A DNA stretch of 64,000 nt from Hyparrhenia diplandra (taxonomy: Eukaryota; Streptophyta; Magnoliopsida; Poales; Poaceae), in the NCBI GenBank assembly GCA_015847255.1, contig JADLZK010008410.1:248001-312000 (forward strand). The letters run 5' to 3'. Within the stretch, counting starts at the first letter, position 1. Every line of letters begins with the position of its first letter. A model generated the notes under the pieces. That model worked only from the letters and a program-made list of their open reading frames with translations, did no database searches and was not told the DNA's origin. A program made the translations under genes and the position numbers. This document shows, piece by piece, positions 46,234 through 58,099 of the stretch.

Positions 46234-46440
46234 TTTTTAACGAAACTAATTTGACGCTCTAGTATAATTTTATTATTATTCTATAAAATTTAATAAATAA
46301 ATAAAAGATACATACAAATATAGTATTGTTTGGTTATATATACTTTTTTGAACGAAATTTTGGTTTTATATACACATGCATGCATAATAACATTGTGCTA
46401 ATGTTCGGTAAAAAAAAAATAACATTGTGCTAATTATTAC

Positions 46441-46610
46441 TTCCTCCGTACTAGATAGATTATATAAGACGTTGATATATTTCTAGATTTATAGGTTTTA
46501 TTTATTACTATATATCGAGATATGAGAAATAATATCTAGACACGTAGCAAAAAGCATAAATAAATCTAGAAAAGTAAAAAAACCTCTTATAATTTGGAAC
46601 ATATGTAGTG
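46441..46610. mobile_element. Stowaway-like MITE remnant in the intron of family B copy 2
   Basis: It begins cttcctccgtactagat and contains 'tagatttataggtttta' and the complementary-like 'aacctcttataatttgg'. The right terminus is degraded. Confidence 0.5.
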
Positions 46611-46903
46611 GTAATATATTATATTGGCACCAAGTTTATGTATTTATTACAACAACAACAACATGATGATTATTGTATATATTTCAGTTCGCTCTATGCT
46701 CGAGCACGTTGATTTTGGGGAGCATGATGATCTACGTGGGGAACAGCCCTGAGATGCGGGACCACCCCGACTTGGACTGGAACCTGCTCGTGACGGTGAC
46801 TACGGCACTGGTTATGCTTTTCTCGCTTCTGTCGCTGCTGCTGTCTCACCTGGGCGTTTACTATTACGATGGCTGGCCGGTCCTCAACCAGTGGCTGCGT
46901 TAG

Positions 46904-47899
46904 TTTAGTAATTTGGCATGGATAGGATAATATATATTGTGTGCCAATTTAGGCAAGTATAAAACATGTAGTAGTGTCCATCCACCATCCACGATACAAT
47001 ACAATATTATTATATGTATTAGGTAAATGTCCGCAAGGCTTAAAACGGAAAACATAATATCACGATAATATATGTATGAGAGTGTGTTGTATTTTTAATT
47101 AAAAACATATTGCAATCACGAGGTTTGAAACAACAATGTTACAAGTCTTGAAGAAAAAAAAATAAATAAAAATATAACTCAAATTTCAAGTCTAAGATGT
47201 GACGTTTGACTTCTTGCAATTGAAGTATGCAGATGGCTGAAAGTATTGTAGTATTGTTGGAACTATCCTGCATATGTAGAAGATCACACCGTGAGCTGAC
47301 ATATGCAATGTCCATCATGTTGTCACATACTCCTTCTCAGGCTCTTCTCTGCAATGCAAACTCTCTTTTCCTTTAGCGTCGATGTGATAAAACATAGCAC
47401 AAATGACCGACAATACATGGAAGGGGTCTGAAATAACAAGACAACAAATTCGTGCTATGTTTCTGGTACCTTTCAGTAACACAAAATATCAAATGATCCA
47501 AACTGTTGGAAATCAGGAAAATGCTAAAATGATACCGACAACTTACCATGTCCCCGCATTGAACTTCAACATTCTGGTACCTTGCAGTAACACAAAATAT
47601 TATACTAACATCCTAGCGGCTTATTTGGCTAATATGGCACAATTAAAATTTAGTGGGACAGAGTGCCAACACAGCTGCAAGTAGCAATGGCATTGCATTT
47701 TCCCAAGTTGAAGTCATACAACAGTGTGAGGTTGAAGTGCCAATAGAATTTGTAGCTAGCCATGGCATTGCACTTGGGAAAACCTCAAATCATACAATGT
47801 TGTGAAACTGATAGTGCCCAGAATAGTTGATCATGTAAATGGGTACAACACTGACCATGTACTGCAAAAGCAGTGAGATAATGAAAAGAAAGGCAGTGA
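46904..47899. other. Intergenic
   Basis: AT-rich. The phrase ttctggtacctt.cagtaacacaaaatat occurs twice (about 47460 and 47572). No gene is supported. Confidence 0.45.
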
Positions 47900-48250
47900 G
47901 ATCTTGGGATGGACTCAAGAAGCATGTCTTGCAATCCTGCCGTGTTGGGCAATCTCTGGACAACAAGGAACAATTTCATTTTCAATGGTGTGCAACCACA
48001 TTTAGCAGCAAGTAGAGAAGTCTTTGTCAGAGAAATAAAACTAATGACACACAATAAAATCAAGAGACAGTCAACCTTTTGTTCAATGGCTCCATCTTTT
48101 CGCTTGATTTTTGTGATTCTGTAGTTTAATTTTTTCCTCTTCATTTGTTTCCTGATTCTCCTTGTCCTTCATGTTATTCTGTTGTAAACTTCTACTTTTA
48201 ATAATAAATTTTCTGTAGGGGCAAGAGCCCCTACAGTGGCCTAAAAAAAA
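47900..48250 (+). mobile_element. LINE 3' end fragment
   Basis: The frame encodes LGNLWTTRNNFIFNGV (about 47947-48000), resembling the Trp-Arg-rich C terminus of plant LINE ORF2 proteins (W--RN---FNG). This is followed by a U-rich 3' UTR, 'aataataaattttctgtagg' and 'gcccctacagtggcctaaaaaaaa'. The 'ggggcaagagcccct' hairpin before the A tail is typical of this plant LINE group. Confidence 0.7.
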
Positions 48251-49423
48251 TGTATGAGGAGATAATATATGCTCACTAATCTATATCTGGTAAACGAGAA
48301 GCCCTATGATAAAATGTGTATTTTCTAAAAATGTTAATATATGCTCACACGAAAGAAGAGGTTGTCATTTACAGAGATTAACAAAATAACAAGTGTGCAT
48401 GCTAAACTCATGCTGCATGTTTGTCTAATATTGACAGTGACTCACTTAAATAGCATTGAACACTTGAAAATTTACCTCAAGGGCATCCATGGTCAAGAGC
48501 GGACCATGATTTATGCTCACTAACAAGGGAGAAGGTTGACATTTACTGAAATTAACAAATAGCAAATGTGCATGCTAAACTCATGCTGAATGCATGCTAA
48601 ACTTGTTCATGGCTAAACCTTAGTAGCAGCCACGCCTTTTGGAATACAATGTTCTACACTTTGGCTAGAAAAATTGATTCTCAAGGTTTCCCACATTGGC
48701 ATTAACAGTTCAACAAAAAAAAAAAGTGCATCAAGTTGACCAACAAACTCAAGTCGAAACAAAGCTAATTAACCTTTTGTTTCTGTGGCATCAAGACAAC
48801 TATGGGCTGAATCCAAACAGCAAAGCAAAGGACGCTCACATGATCCAGCACAACGAAGATAAGAAGGCAGTCAACCGATAAGATAACAAATAAACCTCAA
48901 GTTTCAGCAAGGTTTCCTTGAATTCAATGAACAATTTGATAGCATCCAATAGTCTCAATCCATCAGGCAAGGGAAAAGGCAACACAAACATTAGCACTTG
49001 GCAATCTCAAAGTGTCATATGATAGCATGGGATGGCTTTCATGGAGGTCGATTTATGGAATTTTGTGAGTACCTTAAAATCAATCGAGCGAGGGACTTAA
49101 AATCAATTGAGCAAATAATTACCCACTATGCCATGACACACCTCTAGGAATATACTACCTCCATAGCTTTGGAACATAATCTTAGCTTGCTCCTTTGCTT
49201 CCTTGCTGAGATGAAGCAAAAGCATGAATCAATACTAATATGATACGGCACCCACAGAAGCATTCAAACAAACACCTAGCATGCAAGAAGGTGTGGTTGT
49301 TCCCACTGCCTCTCGCTTCCAGGTTCCTGTACATCCTGACTTGAAGACGGCAGAGCACGAGACAAGACGGATGGTGGTTTCGGAACAGGGGCTTACAATT
49401 TTTTAGAGAAAAAAAGGGGCACT
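48251..49423. other. Intergenic with a duplicated block
   Basis: 48336-48418 and 48511-48592 are diverged copies ('atttac.gagattaacaaa' and 'gtgcatgctaaactcatgct'). No gene is supported. Confidence 0.45.
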
Positions 49424-49680
49424 CCCTCCGGTTGGTATTAAAAGTCGTTTAGGATAGCGATACGGTCTCCAAAATACAACTTTGACCACTTGTTATTACA
49501 AAAATATTTATGTAAATGTGATATATGTATACTTTTATCAAAGTATTTTTTAACACAAATCTATTCATATAATTTTCACATTTACAAACTCAACAACTTA
49601 AAAGTTATTAATGATTTATATTTCCAATGTTTACCCAAACCTCGTCCAAAACGACTTCTAATACCAACCCGGAGAGAGTA
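49424..49680. mobile_element. Stowaway-type MITE with long terminal inverted repeats
   Basis: The left end is ctccctccggttggtatta, followed by aaaagtcgttt. The right end is aacgacttctaataccaac followed by ccggagagag. The inverted ends extend about 28 bp with few mismatches. Internal sequence resembles the MITE at 5879-6120 (for example 'caaagta.ttttt' and 'caactcaaca.tttaaaagtta'). Confidence 0.8.
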
Positions 49681-50556
49681 CGAGAGAGAACTTGAAGCAG
49701 TGGACGTCTGCACGGGCTGATCCACTTTGGCCGTTGTCTGTCTTCACCGACGCAGCGGCACCCCTCTGGTGAGGCCTGGAAGAAGGCAGTGAAGTTGGAT
49801 GCGTCCCCATCAAGGTTCACGGCAGCGTAGACAACGAGGGTGAGGGCTCAGGGACGCCGCTCCACCTCTGCCGCGGAGATGCGCGAGCCGAGGAGGGCGT
49901 GAGCGGAGGTCGACGGAGTGGCGGGGACGGCTTCGGCGGTTGGAGCTCGAGGGAGAGGCGACGCGCTCTGCTAATCGCGTTGGCGGGGCCGGCATCGTCG
50001 TCGGTTCAAGGGCGGCTTCGTCGGGGGCAGCGTCGGAGCGGCAGGAACGGCTTCGTCGGAGCGGACGGCGGCGCCGGAGCGGGGTTGGCGTCGGAGGTTG
50101 GAGGGACCGGGGTATCTTGGAGCATGTGCGTGGGCGCCGTGGTGATCCTTGGAGCGGGCGGTTCTAATCTGACGGGGAACGGTTCGTGTGCGTGGGACGC
50201 GGGGAGCCGGGCAGCGCGCAGTAGAAGGGCGGCGCTCTAGAAGGGCGACGCGATTAGAGCGCCGGGTGAAGCGATTATCCTAAAGCAGACGATGACATTC
50301 AGGTTTTTAGTAGTAAGATATGCATGCAAAAGGTGCTTTTTTGGTTCGACGGTTTAAGCCTTTCACGATATGAATGTATGTATTTAAACACAATATAAGT
50401 ATATAAATGTATTTACCAATCCACAGAATTACTCATTCCAAAGAATCCCACTTTTTGGTTCGACGGTTTAAGCCTTTCACAATATGAATGTATGTATTTA
50501 CACAGTATATGAATGTATTACCAATCTAGAATTACCCATTCCAAAGAATTCATACA
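49681..50556. other. GC-rich, gene-fragment-like DNA
   Basis: 49700-50260 is GC-rich (many cgg/gcg repeats) and open in several frames, with no domain recognised. On minus, 49745-49860 reads like a coding scrap (AVNLDGDASNFTAFFQASPEG). It could be a captured exon or decayed promoter. 50260-50556 is AT-rich, with 'ttttttggttcgacggtttaagcctttcac' occurring twice (about 50337 and 50453). Confidence 0.35.
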
Positions 50557-50922
50557 CTACCATTTGTAAAGAATCCACGCACCGTCCAGAAGAGCAATAA
50601 GTAGGCCGAAGACACAGCCGCACGCAATCTTGTATGCTTGAAGAGTAAAGAGAGTGCAGAGTCCACTTGTGAAGAGGGCAAGTGCTACAGTGACAGCTAG
50701 TAACGCCCGCACAACTAGCAAACCTTGTTGTTGCGTTAGTGCCGCCACCAAGCGATGCGGCTACCAACCCTGAGGCCACCGCAAAAACTCCGAGACACAC
50801 TCCTCCGAATACAAAAGAACTTTACGACATCTTTTGACTCCTTTATCATATTGTAGATCGCCACTGAAGGCGGGAAATGACCCGCCCAGCATGGGGCCAA
50901 GTATAGGCACATACTTACTTGC
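50557..50922 (-). pseudogene. Family A copy 2, terminal exon only, frameshifted
   Basis: After the acceptor 'ttttgtag' the minus strand encodes ASKYVPILGPMLGGSFPAFS, then changes frame to LGVFAVASGLVAASLGGG, and again to ALLAVTVALALFTSGLC, ending ...GAWILYKW and a stop at 50557-50559. The order matches the terminal exons at 36453-36827 (GGLSLVIFMLMVGIVAS; LLTAVLCTLLSG) and 63016-63318 (RGLSLGVFSVISGLAATTLG; ITIVLALFTGGF). At least two frameshifts are present and upstream exons are not found, so this is a partial pseudogene. Confidence 0.65.
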
Positions 50923-51089
50923 CTACAAAATCATATAAAAAAACATTTGTCATAATAAAACATAAAAGAAAGGTCCAGATAAAGACTAAGAGTTCACAAT
51001 TCTGTAGCTCTCAGGTGGGTGCTGGTAGAAGTTAGTATGGTAACGTTGATGGCTTAATGCCTGCTGGTTGAACTGTAAGCTGGTATCCC

Positions 51090-52192
51090 CAACAACCCCG
51101 AATTATGGCTTGTTAAGCTTTCAATAAAGCTGGGGAAAGCAACTTAGATAAGGAAATACCAAATTACCTACAAGTTGCAATTGACTGATGATTAAATTCT
51201 TGGCAATTGACAAGCAGCCTACTGTTTTTCAACTGAGACCAACACGTTGGCCAACTTTCAGTAGATCTGCAGCTGCCGTAGCAGGTTCGGTGTTTTGGCT
51301 GGTAAATTTGCTAGATTATCATTTACACATTATTATAGTATTTCTGCATGATGCTAGTTGGGTGCTTGAGATGATGAGCAATATCATAGAAATGCCTATT
51401 GAAGAACTACAGTATGTTGATGTCGTGGTACAGCTAGTGCAGAGATTGTAAATGTTCAATCAGTTGGGAGGATCAAGTGGCACTTCCTATCAGTGGGTCA
51501 AATATGGTCATAGCAGATTGCAAACCTATGCAGCGAGACCTTCATTTCTACCAATACTGAGCTCATCTTGGACTTGTCAGAGAGCTACCTGATGGACAAT
51601 CGGTGTGCAATTCAAGAGCAGTTTTGTTGGTACTCACATATACCATCGAGGTCAGTACATGGTGTGGTCTGCTACTTGCTGGTAATTGCATCAAGACAAT
51701 GTGTGAGTCCCTCATCATCAGGAACGAGCATTTTTACCTAAGCCCATCAGTCCAGTTTTGGGGTGTCACAATAACTACCAAATAGTTACAGAGGAGTATT
51801 CTCTTTCATTCACTTTCAGAATGTGAACAGATGGAGCTATTTGTTCAGCTAATTGTCTACAAGGATCCTCTATTTCCATTGGGTAGTGGCAAGTGCTTAG
51901 TGGCAATCAGTGGGCATGTTCTTTGTGCAGTTTGGGATCCTAGAGGTGTGATGCTGCAATTAATTTCTGACCCGCTTGGAGTGTTTCTTGGATACAATTG
52001 CAAGCTCCATTCTCTACTCATCGCTATCAGGGAAGCTCATGCAGGTTCAAACGCAGATGCTCTGTCATTGGGTTCCCCAACAACCCCGAATTATGGCTCG
52101 TTAAGCTTTCAATAAAGCTGGGGAAAGCAACTTAGATAAGGAAATACCAAATTACCTACAAGTTGCAATTGACAGTGATGATTAAATTCTTG
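51090..52192. repeat. Pair of near-identical direct repeats of about 115 bp, 985 bp apart
   Basis: Segments at about 51090-51205 and 52076-52192 share ccccaacaaccccgaattatggct.gttaagctttcaataaagctgggg and onward to 'gcaattgac...tgatgattaaattcttg'. They differ at about three positions. 'tttcaataaagctgggg' resembles plant LINE 3' ends. The sequence between (51206-52075) carries a few open frames (for example 51831-52115, PLGVFLGYNCKLHS) reminiscent of retroelement RNase H-type proteins, unproven. Either a tandem duplication of a retroelement end or a small element with terminal direct repeats. Confidence 0.7.
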
Positions 52193-54302
52193 TTTATGAG
52201 AAGGCGGTAGTCTTAGCTTTTAAAACACATTAAAATACTCTTTGGGGACCTAGTCTGATAGCTCCCTGCTTCCCCTGCTGTGCCCCTATTGTTTCATGTT
52301 TCACAACTCAAACAGGTGGACCCAGAAACCATTCAGGTGTCACATTCTCTCCAGATCCTGACAGCACTTTTCAATTTCTAGAACAGATGTTGGTGTCACG
52401 TACTATGTCCCGGAGCAACGCCAAACAGGGCTAAAACCCTGTTTGGTATGACTGGAAGTCTGGTATTTAATCTAAAACCCTGGTAAATTACACCTAATAT
52501 AATATTGTTCCAACTCAATCTAGGATTACCTGTTTGGATGGTCGGTGAACCTAATAATTATATTATACCCGGTTTGAGGCAAAACTGTCAGATAAATCAA
52601 TGGGCGGCATGGGCTTTAGAGATGGAATATTATTTAGTCAAGCTATGCTGGGCTAACAGTGTTGGGATTTGTTGACTGAACCTGAGTCATTATGCTATGC
52701 GCAAGAGTTCTTAAACAAAGATACCACACAAATAGCTCCTTTATGGAGGCTAGACCAACTAGGAGGCGTGGCTGAAACTGGTGTTCTTGTCCAAGATATC
52801 AAACAGATGATTGTACCTGAAGGGGATTGTTCTGGCGATTTTCCGGGCGATTATCCTCTAAGTCACCGCCACCGCCACTGCCAGCCGCACCACCGCCACT
52901 GCCATCCGCCATGGGCAGGCCCGCTGTTAGGCCTGTGCGCCTTGGATAGGCGAGTCTGCACTAACAGAGTTCGTCACGACTTTCTACTTCCTCCTATTTT
53001 GGTTTGATATGCAGGAATTCAAGAAACGGACTTCACCTTCGTCGCACTTGAGGCTGGGCACGAGCCCCGCTCAGACCAAGGAGAAACGCGGGCCCCGGGC
53101 GCGAGGGCTCCCGCCCGCGCGCGGCGCAAGGAGCAGCGCCTCCCCGCCCTCGTTGGTCGGCCCCGCCCTAACGCCGCTCGGGGTCCCCGGGCGCGAGGAT
53201 CCTGAGCGCCGTTGCACGCGCGCGGGGAACCGCGGCGAGCCGCTCCGAGGGCGAGCCGGCCGCGCCGCCACCGCCCGGCCGCGGAGCGCTGGAGCCGCTC
53301 TGGACCGCCGCCTTCGACGCGCGGAGCACCGCGCCGCCCGCACCGCCGGCCGGGCTCTTCCCCGCGTCCGCCCCGAGCGCGCGAGCCGCCGCAGGACGAG
53401 CGCGGCCGCCGAGCGCACCTTCGCGGCCGACCTCCGCTACGCCGCCGTGAACTTGGGTCCCGGCGCGGAGGTTCTTCGCCCCCCCCTACCGTGCGGGTGC
53501 GGCGCGGTGGATGGGGAACCGGAATTTGTTTCGAGAGTTTTATTGCGAAAAATAAAATAGCGAGGGGTGCGGAGCCAATATATTTGCAACATTTGGCAGC
53601 TTAAAAAAACACCGGCAAAAAAAACACACACACACTAGCAGCTTGGATTGTCTCCAAGAGACAGAGACAACCTAAGCCCCCAAAATGCATCACCAACGGT
53701 ATCTTTGCGTCTTTGCATCTCAAAACACCCTCCAGCCGACCTAGACTTTCGCTCTCATTTTGCCAAAGGAAACACAATGAAGGGTCATTCTTTCTCCTCA
53801 ACGCATATGTCTAGGCACGATGGTGTGAAGGAGGGGGCATGTGGCGCTCGTCTTGGCGTCATTTGGCGAAGGCGGTGGTGGTCCCGCGGGCCGCCGGGCG
53901 GGGCCAACCCTTCTACCGACATTGGCGGGGCGGCGGTGAGCCGTCGGCCAGTGGGCTTGGGCTATGTTGGCGTCGAGCGGGAGGGGCATGGCGAGGGCGT
54001 GGACGAGCAAGGTGAGTGTGGCTCCGGCGCGGTGATGCCGGCAATGGGATCCCAAGGCGGGGAGGTCGCGACGATGGGAGCCCTGGCCGGGAGCGGCCAC
54101 GAGGTAGCATGGCGGGTCCACGGAGGTCGGGGAGCGTAGTGAGTTCATCGGGTTGGAGAGGAGGATGAAGACGAGTTGAGCGGTGCTTTGCGTTGCTGTT
54201 GTTGGAGAAGGCTAAATTTCAGGTGCTCGTTCTTTTCCTATTGACTATGCAGACCAAGGTATGGGTAACATGTTTAGGTTTCATTGTTGGAGATAGCCTT
54301 AG
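52193..54302. other. Repeat-derived and GC-rich gene-fragment-like DNA
   Basis: 52436-52620 resembles a non-autonomous element ('aaaaccctgtttgg'). 52850-53560 and 53820-54140 are strongly GC-rich with long compositional open frames on both strands. An Ala/Pro-rich plus-strand frame runs about 53200-53460 without a recognised domain. The GC-rich blocks within AT-rich DNA could be gene fragments captured by a transposon. No gene is called. Confidence 0.35.
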
Positions 54303-57187
54303 AAGTAAGTTCAGCCAAGCCCACCCGTTAGGCCCCCCACTTTTAATGGGTCCTTAATCTTTGTATTAGTGCCAGGATCATACGCTAATACGTTATAATA
54401 GACAAGAGTGGACACATATATATTTTAAAAAGGTGTCGAACCTTTTACTGATATGATAAATAAAGGTCTTACATAAGTGACTCAAGGGTCATAGTCTTAT
54501 AAATTATACAACGATTATTAAACATAGGTCGTGCTACAGTGATTTATTTATCAAAGTCCATTGCAGCACACGGTGGTTCCTAATACAACACACCCACAAG
54601 CAAACTCGAGTGTAGGGAAACCCTAGTGTTGACATCTTGGTCCTAGTGCTCCGTAAACGCCCACGACTAATCCTCCTGAGGTTCATCCTCGTGGTCATTG
54701 AAGCCGAAATCTTCGTTTGAGCCTAAGTATGAAAATCAACAACGGGTGTGTACAAAAGTACTCAGTAAGTCCAAACCTGGGGGGTTGGTGTTTATTATGG
54801 GTTGGGCCCTAGTAGAGTCTCTAAAACTACTCTCACTAGTTCCCGGTTAGCTTATGAGGTCATCATCATCAACAAGCACAAACGGTTAGTAAACATTAGT
54901 GTGAAATCTAATCATAGATGTTCCGGCCTAGCATTCCCCCATTCCAATGATGTGGCTATTCGAATAGATTTAGGTAACTCTGCGTAAGTTGTATAGATTT
55001 CCCCACACGATGGACCATCTCCTCCCATGATCGGTGGTTAGAAAAGGTCCAACGAGATCCGTACCCGCTTGTGTGCTACCCTTGGTTTTGGTATAACCCC
55101 CTACCACGACTTCTCGGGGTTGGGACGGGATGATGCACCATCCCCGGACAATACGGTGATACCAAATCACCATCGGCTTTACGAGTAATACCTAATTACT
55201 CAACCTATATTTCTCAACATTCATAATCATAATCATTAATCTGTGCACTAAACTGCGCCATTACGCTCAACATATTTAACATGGCTGATTACAACCACGC
55301 CAACCGGACCATGTGGCCACTCTCCCCACGCCCCGCTCCCTCGATAGATCGTTTACCTATGCCGACCATCTTGGTTCGAATTATACCTCGGCCAGCGGGT
55401 GTGGAATCAAGTTGCCCCATCCCGATGTGTGGTTATACATATTATCGCACTAGGTAGAAGGTCCATGAACCCGTCCTTACGAGGCTAGTATCTCACCCAG
55501 AACCATTCCCAAAACGTGTTAGCCCACCTCCTTGTAGACTAACACCACCCACCCTCTTTAATTGGTTAGGTTCATTTTAATATTATTATCAACTTTAACG
55601 TAAACTCATCACTTAATTGATCATGTCATAGACACAAACACAACTCAACAATATCTCATGCACTAAGCATAAATAATCTTATATAAAAACATATGCCACA
55701 TGTATATAAGCATCTCATATAAACGATAAGCCATGATCAACATCTTTTGTGAGATTAAGGTTATTTAATTAGGTCAAGTTAGGGGGGGTAAGGACTTGCC
55801 TCGGTTGTCTCACGTCGTTAGGCTCGGGAAGAAATCGTGGGGGTCGCCGTGCTCGATAATAGTCCTCGTCGCCATCTTGCCACGATCAGAAGGTTATCGA
55901 ATAATTATTAGAGAAATCAAAAATAACCATGAAAAGAACCATGTGATAATGTGTGTAGTCATAAGAAATGAATAAATATTAATTTTTGAAGAATAACGGA
56001 AGTGGTTTGACCTCAATCGGAGTTACGATTCGAAAGTTAGGATTTTTCGAATATTAATTCCATATTATAAACCTTTCCGGGATTTTTATGCCAATATTTT
56101 ATTGATGTAAAAATGGTATAAAATGTGTGACAATTTTCTCCACATGATCTAATTTATTTACATATTTTATGGAATTTTTCGAACTCCGGAAAATAGGTTT
56201 TCATTCTCCTATGTACAAGTTCCCCGGTGCACCCAGCATTTTACCCCAAGTGTACACGCGTTGGGTGTCGCCTACATGGTTGACTAGTGGGCATGCCTGG
56301 GCCATGTGGCACTTCACGTCTTTGAGATGGCGGGTGACGGTGGAAGGCCACGCGGCTGGCACCTCACTTGCCGTTGCCTTGACAGCGTACGGCGGATTGG
56401 CGGTGGGCGCCGACGGCACCGTCCTCCGCGTCCGTAGCGGCGGCTCGCCAGAGCTTCATCGGAACGGTCGTTCCTCTCCCATAGCTTGTCGCGAGGGGGG
56501 TTAGGTCCCCATCTACACCTCGATCCCAATGGTGTGCCCACCACGGCAGCGGCCGCGTTTGGGTGTGGCGCTACACATCGTGGCAACGATCGAGGAGTAA
56601 GGGAATTGAAAGAGGAGGGGTTGTGAGGAGATACCGAGCCACTAATTTGACCAACGGTGACCCAATGTCGACGGCGGCGTTCGATCCCTACCGGCGGCGG
56701 CTAGATCCCGATTTTGGGGAAATCCCGCCGGAGCAAAAAAGGGAAGGGAGAGGGGAGAGCTGGCGCACGCATGGTGTGGTCCGGCTCGGCCGAGAGCTCG
56801 ATGCTCTGGCGGGGTCGCAACGAGCACCGGGCGGTGCTATTTATAGTCGCGCCATGGTGAGCTCGCCGGCGGATATTTCCGCGAGCTCCCAATCTTTCCG
56901 GCAGGAAGGGATGTGCGCGTGGTCTTGCCAGCCGCCGCCGCTTGGTCGTGCCCGTGGTTGCCCCGGTGTGGCCGGTGCTTGTCTCGTCGCATCACGGCCG
57001 GCGGCCGCCGCCCGGGGCATGGTCGTCGCCTCCCCCCATTTTCGTTGGCGGGCGGGGGGCTGCACGCTGGGCAGGTGAAGCGACGTTTCCCGAGGAGGTC
57101 GGCACGATTGGTGTGGCCTCATCCTCGGTACTTTCTCGGCACGGCCGGTTCCCGTCGCGGGTCACGCCCGTGGCGGCCGGCATCCGG
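54303..57187. mobile_element. Probable LTR-retrotransposon-derived block, unclassified
   Basis: A non-coding 2.9-kb stretch with features of long LTRs or internal non-coding regions of grass retrotransposons. It has 'caaaagtactcagtaagtcc' at 54751-54770 and a GC-rich segment (56400-57180) with 'gtgctatttatag' at about 56835, a TATA motif on the minus strand. No gag or pol domain is seen. Assignment is by general appearance only. Confidence 0.3.
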
Positions 57188-57619
57188 TGTTGGAACCGAG
57201 GTAGGACTCGGGATCCCGAGCGCGAGCTCTCGGCGGCCGTTCGTCGGAACGGTGACCACGATGACTATGGTGTATACGATAGTAGATGGATTGACAAGAA
57301 CGCAAGGAGAACAATATGCGCCGCCAACATGCAGCTCCCAAGCCCCCGGGTTACTCTTTATATAAGATACTTGGGATCACGGAACATGCTCCGCTTTATC
57401 CCCCACGCCCACGATACAAATCGGATACAAGTTGTTTCATCGCAACCTCTATCACGCGTGCAACGCGTGAACCATGGCGTGGAGACACCGGACTCAGGTG
57501 CTGTCGTAGCTAAGCACGCCTCTAGCTATCCAACTCCCCGGCCAACACGACTAGCTAGATTACATGACTCATGATCTCAACTAACAAGATCCTTTGATAA
57601 CCGAACTATTGACTCAACA
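57188..57619. mobile_element. LTR-like block with TGTTG...CAACA ends
   Basis: A 432-bp block starting tgttggaaccgagg and ending gactcaaca. It contains a TATA-like 'tttatataag' (about 57357) usable in either direction. Flanking 5-mers (tccgg and gttta) do not match, so it is not a clean solo LTR. It may be the end of the larger element to its left. Confidence 0.45.
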
Positions 57620-57649
57620 GTTTAGCCTATCATCCGCCGGAGGTCGCCG

Positions 57650-58015
57650 GGTGCCCCGGGCGGGCATTCAAGGCGTAGAGGGAGTCGGCTCGCCTCGCGC
57701 CGCGGGTCGGGATGGGGCCCAATCATGAAGACACGGAGGCGCCTCGCGCTGTCGTCCCGCGACGCCCCACGCGGCGGTGGTGGATCGGAAGAAGAGCCGC
57801 CGCCGGTCATCGACGGTGTGGAACACGAATGGGGCTCGTGCACCGGATGCTCGCCGGAGTCGGGATCCACGGCATGCCGATGGTCGCTGGCCCACCGCCG
57901 GACCGGGCCGGGTTTTTGCCGCGGCCGACCTTTGCCCGCTGGCTCGATCGGTTTTGAGTCGCGGTCGCTTCGGCGTCGCACGCGTTCACGAACAACTTAT
58001 GCACGGTACGAGTTA
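57650..58015 (-). pseudogene. Family B copy 3, exon 1 fragment with leader
   Basis: The minus strand encodes VDPDSGEHPVHEP and, across frame changes, FVFHTVDDRRRLFFRSTTAAW, then DDSARRLRVFM. This parallels DSDKEHPVHEPEFVFHAVDE and DEREERLRAFM at 45.9-46.1 kb. The leader word 'ctcaaaaccgatcgag' matches 'ctcgaaaccgatcgag' upstream of 45877, so part of the 5' region was copied too. No second exon follows. At least two frame changes make it a relic. Confidence 0.65.
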
Positions 58016-58099
58016 TATGGCGGCGGGGCCGCCCCGCTGTTCCATCGGTTATTCGTCCTTGATGCGAGCCGGACTCGATCGGTTTTGACTCATGGAGGC

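Larger units (their letters stand above)
45877..46903 (+). pseudogene. Small membrane protein, family B copy 2, frameshifted
   Basis: Exon 1 starts at ATG 45877 (MAKVPFPAAVAIGGDKDSSP) and contains DSDSDSDKEHPVHEPEFVF. The frame then changes twice. DGQLFSRSTAA is read in a second frame near 46045-46075, and WAVADDEREERLRAFMISPG in a third near 46083-46138, so two single-base changes are needed in GCC-rich sequence. The expected donor after this point is missing, and a local duplication (46142-46233) occupies the site. Exon 2 (about 46687-46903, after 'tatatttcag') encodes two helices (FALCSSTLILGSMMIYVG and VTVTTALVMLFSLLSLLLS) and ends WPVLNQWLR. It is related to 43.0 and 57.7 kb. It may be a pseudogene or a gene with sequence errors. 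Confidence 0.55.

Noticed and set aside
53009..53560. 183-codon frame and a 115-codon antisense frame in GC-rich DNA
   Set aside because: Arg/Pro/Ala composition only, open on both strands, no motif or splice context.
56563..57574. Overlapping frames of 150-210 codons
   Set aside because: All lie in GC-rich probable LTR sequence and show no gag or pol motif.
57188..57619. Clean solo LTR call
   Set aside because: Ends are TGTTG/CAACA but the flanking 5-mers differ, so it is kept only as an LTR-like block.
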